This document shows, in pieces, positions 23,132 through 24,737 of a DNA stretch of 24,737 nt. The first letter of the stretch is position 1. Each line of letters begins with the position of its first letter. The translations under genes were made by a program, and so were the position numbers. Under the pieces are notes generated by a model. It had not been told where the DNA came from. It did no database searches and saw nothing but the letters and a program-made list of their open reading frames with translations. The stretch is from Spirochaetales bacterium (GTDB lineage Bacteria; Spirochaetota; Spirochaetia; Sphaerochaetales; Sphaerochaetaceae): assembly GCA_022771185.1 (NCBI GenBank), contig JALFCJ010000005.1, positions 1 to 24,737 of the forward strand, given 5' to 3'.

Positions 23132-23160
23132 TAGATTCACACTCCCAATTGGGTTAAAAT
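23132..23160 (+). promoter_or_regulatory. Putative promoter of cvpA-holB with palindrome
   Basis: -10 TAAAAT (23155-23160) lies 17 nt before the ATG, with a poor -35 (TAGATT, 23132-23137) 17 bp upstream. The spacer contains a perfect 10-bp palindrome, CCCAATTGGG (23144-23153), a possible operator half-pair, though such a length can arise by chance. Confidence 0.35.
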
Positions 23161-23177
23161 GACACAAGGAGGCATAA

Positions 23178-23702
23178 ATGGATTGGACTCTGGCTATAGG
23201 TAGCATAAATTTTGGAATATTTGATCTTGTAACAGTTGCTATTGTGCTTATTTCAGGCATTGCAGGAATCGCATTGGGCTTTTCCAGATCAGCTCTGAAA
23301 ATGCTTTCATATGTTCTTTCATTTCCTTTGGCTCTTTTATTTGTAGAGCCATTATCAAAATTTATAAGAAAACACATAGAAATGAAGCAGATTTGGGCAA
23401 GTCTGTTATCCTACGTCATTCTTTGTCTCTTTATTTTTCTCTTGATAAAGATATTAGGAAACTTATTGGGTATGGCATTCGATACTCTTTCCCTCGGTTG
23501 GCTTGACTCTACACTTGGTTTCTTCTTCTGTGGCTTTATTGCCTTTATGCTTGTCTTTATTTTATTGGAATTGGCTTCACTGCAGCATTTTGTTGATCTA
23601 ACGCCTTTAAAAGAAAACAGTATCATCTATACACAGTTCTTCTGCAGGGTATTCCCTACAATAGACAGAGCACTTAAAGGAGCAATAGTTGCCATTAGAT
23701 AA
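23178..23702 (+). CDS. CvpA family membrane protein
   Basis: A 174-residue protein with four hydrophobic helices (about residues 13-32, 40-58, 70-94, 106-130), the layout of CvpA/colicin V production proteins. The early FDLVTVAIVLISGIAGIALGFSRSALK matches the family's 'DxxxxxxxxxxxxxGxxxGxxxxxxx' loop with its glycines. CvpA proteins affect envelope homeostasis and, in enterobacteria, bile-salt resistance; the biochemical role is unknown. AAGGAGG is well placed before the ATG. The holB-like gene starts inside its last codons, so the two are coupled. Confidence 0.75.
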   Translation: MDWTLAIGSINFGIFDLVTVAIVLISGIAGIALGFSRSALKMLSYVLSFPLALLFVEPLSKFIRKHIEMKQIWASLLSYVILCLFIFLLIKILGNLLGMAFDTLSLGWLDSTLGFFFCGFIAFMLVFILLELASLQHFVDLTPLKENSIIYTQFFCRVFPTIDRALKGAIVAIR

Positions 23703-24737
23703 TCTTTTTCATATTCAGAATAAGACTGCTCAAGATATTCTGAACAGCTACTCCTCGGGACTTCTTCCACAATCATTATTATTCTATGGCCCAAAGAATT
23801 CAGGACGTCTCACGGGAGCCATGGATCTCTCTTTCTTTCTTACAGGAAATGAAGATAAGAGAGATTTCCTTCGTTCCAATTCCATCATCTATCTTCCTTC
23901 AAGGGAGATGAGCGGAAGAATAAGGACAGCTTTGGAACTCTTTAAGACACAAAGGACCAGAAGTGCCAGATTGTTTCTGATAGAGAGTATCAGACTAGTA
24001 TTAATGCAATATCACCCTGCGCTCTCCGTCTCTGCAACCAGCACTTCCAGTTCATATTTTTCACTAGCAGGTGAAATAGATGAAGTCCTCTTGAATCTCG
24101 AAGACGATAGAGATTACTCAGACAAAGAGTTAAGTGAGATTGTAAAAAGCTTAGAGAGATGTCTGGATCCTCGATTTCTATATTGCGGCAAAAAAAGTCC
24201 CAGTGCGGTGACAATAGATCAGATCAGAGCTGTACAAGAGTATTTTTCCCAGCTGGGAGAAGAGAAAGTCGTAATATTTGAGAACGTAGAGGATGCGACT
24301 GACGGAGCAAAGAACAGCCTTTTGAAGATGCTGGAGGAGCCGGAGGAGAAAAGTCACATGATTCTTCTTTCCTCCAACCCTCAGAAATTATTGGAGACTA
24401 TTCTCTCCAGAGTAAGAAAATTCCAGTTTCCACCACTGGGAGAGAAGAAGACGGCAAGTCTTATTAAAGAAAAGTTCGGAGTCTGGGAAGAATATCCTTC
24501 CTTCGATTCATTTTTCTTTGAGAAGGGAAGCGGAGAAGAAGCTAGAAAAGAGTTCGATAGAGACTTGGATGCAGTATCAGAGGCATTGATATTATCAAAG
24601 CCCTTAGTCGGTGAAAAAGAAGAAGAAATACTTTCTTCATTAGAAAAACTCTCTGCTTGGAGCCACTTTGTTGAAAGTTTGTTATATTTATTGGAAAAGG
24701 CTTGGAAAGAGGGAAGGATAAACGGTATCAACGCCAA
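23689..24737 (+). CDS. DNA polymerase III delta' subunit (HolB-like), partial
   Basis: A frame open from TTG 23689 to the window edge (349 codons and two bases, no stop). It starts MPLDNLFHIQNKTAQDILNS, the expected beginning of clamp-loader proteins ('F..IiGQ...i..L'). It continues with LLPQSLLFYGPKNSGR at the P-loop, where Lys of GxGK is replaced by Arg, as tolerated in delta' which need not hydrolyse ATP. Further on are FENVEDATDGAKNSLLKMLEEPEE, the hallmark 'ADxMxxxAxNALLKxLEEP' block, and TILSRVRKFQF, the SRC/SRV sensor motif. Delta' is a stator of the loader that puts the beta clamp on DNA. AAGGAG lies 5 nt before the TTG, which is 14 bp inside cvpA. The segment between about residues 95 and 165 looks unusually long and variable. 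The 3' end lies outside the window. Confidence 0.85.
   Translation, partial: MPLDNLFHIQNKTAQDILNSYSSGLLPQSLLFYGPKNSGRLTGAMDLSFFLTGNEDKRDFLRSNSIIYLPSREMSGRIRTALELFKTQRTRSARLFLIESIRLVLMQYHPALSVSATSTSSSYFSLAGEIDEVLLNLEDDRDYSDKELSEIVKSLERCLDPRFLYCGKKSPSAVTIDQIRAVQEYFSQLGEEKVVIFENVEDATDGAKNSLLKMLEEPEEKSHMILLSSNPQKLLETILSRVRKFQFPPLGEKKTASLIKEKFGVWEEYPSFDSFFFEKGSGEEARKEFDRDLDAVSEALILSKPLVGEKEEEILSSLEKLSAWSHFVESLLYLLEKAWKEGRINGINA

Noticed and set aside
1..24737. CRISPR arrays, tRNA or rRNA genes, prophage
   Set aside because: No regularly spaced direct repeats, no cloverleaf or rRNA-like segments, and no structural phage genes were seen; the two tyrosine recombinases sit in the division operon and look like housekeeping Xer proteins.

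Overview
The window is a spirochaete chromosome fragment, most probably from the Sphaerochaeta lineage (Sphaerochaetaceae or a close gut relative). Two things point there. First, the order mraZ-rsmH-ftsL-ftsW-ftsQ-ftsA-ftsZ-(xer)-dprA-(xer)-hslV-hslU-flhF follows the division/protease/flagellar super-operon known from Borrelia, as I remember it. Second, the genes that would make a normal walled, motile spirochaete are missing or blunted: no mur/mraY genes and no intact ftsI in the cluster, no flagellar structural genes between hslU and flhF, and a class B penicillin-binding protein that stops where its catalytic half should begin. I ran no database search, so the assignment rests on gene order and recalled family motifs.

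Layout. 1-671: the 5' end of an IS200/IS605-type tnpB gene (minus strand, cut by the window edge) beside a decayed SIMPL-domain gene. 666-2295 (minus): a TPR lipoprotein overlapping an unusually long uracil phosphoribosyltransferase-like gene. 2498-6059 (plus): adenylate kinase, a cytoplasmic GH13 alpha-glucan hydrolase with its own promoter inside an inverted repeat, and a secreted helical-repeat protein, closed by a good terminator. 6182-16685 (plus): a tightly packed division operon starting at a promoter overlapped by MraZ-type TGGGA repeats (mraZ, rsmH, ftsL-like, ftsW-like, ftsQ-like, ftsA, ftsZ, Xer recombinase, DprA-like, Xer recombinase, hslV, hslU), with most genes overlapping or almost touching. 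16705-17790: flhF, ending base-to-base against the convergent PBP remnant (17791-18702, minus). 18733-20226 (plus): a membrane-anchored acidic protein ending in a LytM/M23-like fold without metal ligands. 20259-20286: hairpin terminator between convergent genes. 20290-23055 (minus): secA. 23178-24737 (plus): cvpA and the DNA polymerase III delta' gene, which starts at a TTG inside cvpA and runs off the window.

How it fits together. The FtsL/FtsQ/FtsA/FtsZ scaffold looks intact, but three proteins that would normally polymerise, crosslink or cleave septal peptidoglycan look catalytically disabled: FtsW has Glu at the catalytic Asp position and lacks other hallmark motifs; the PBP lacks the SxxK lysine and everything after it; the LytM-like protein lacks the His/Asp ligands. 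The main finding is therefore a division apparatus kept as scaffold while its wall-synthesis chemistry has been lost, next to a lone FlhF GTPase that appears to be a remnant of a deleted flagellar block. A secondary pattern is several genes without a Shine-Dalgarno whose -10 box sits 5-7 nt before the ATG, suggesting leaderless mRNAs.
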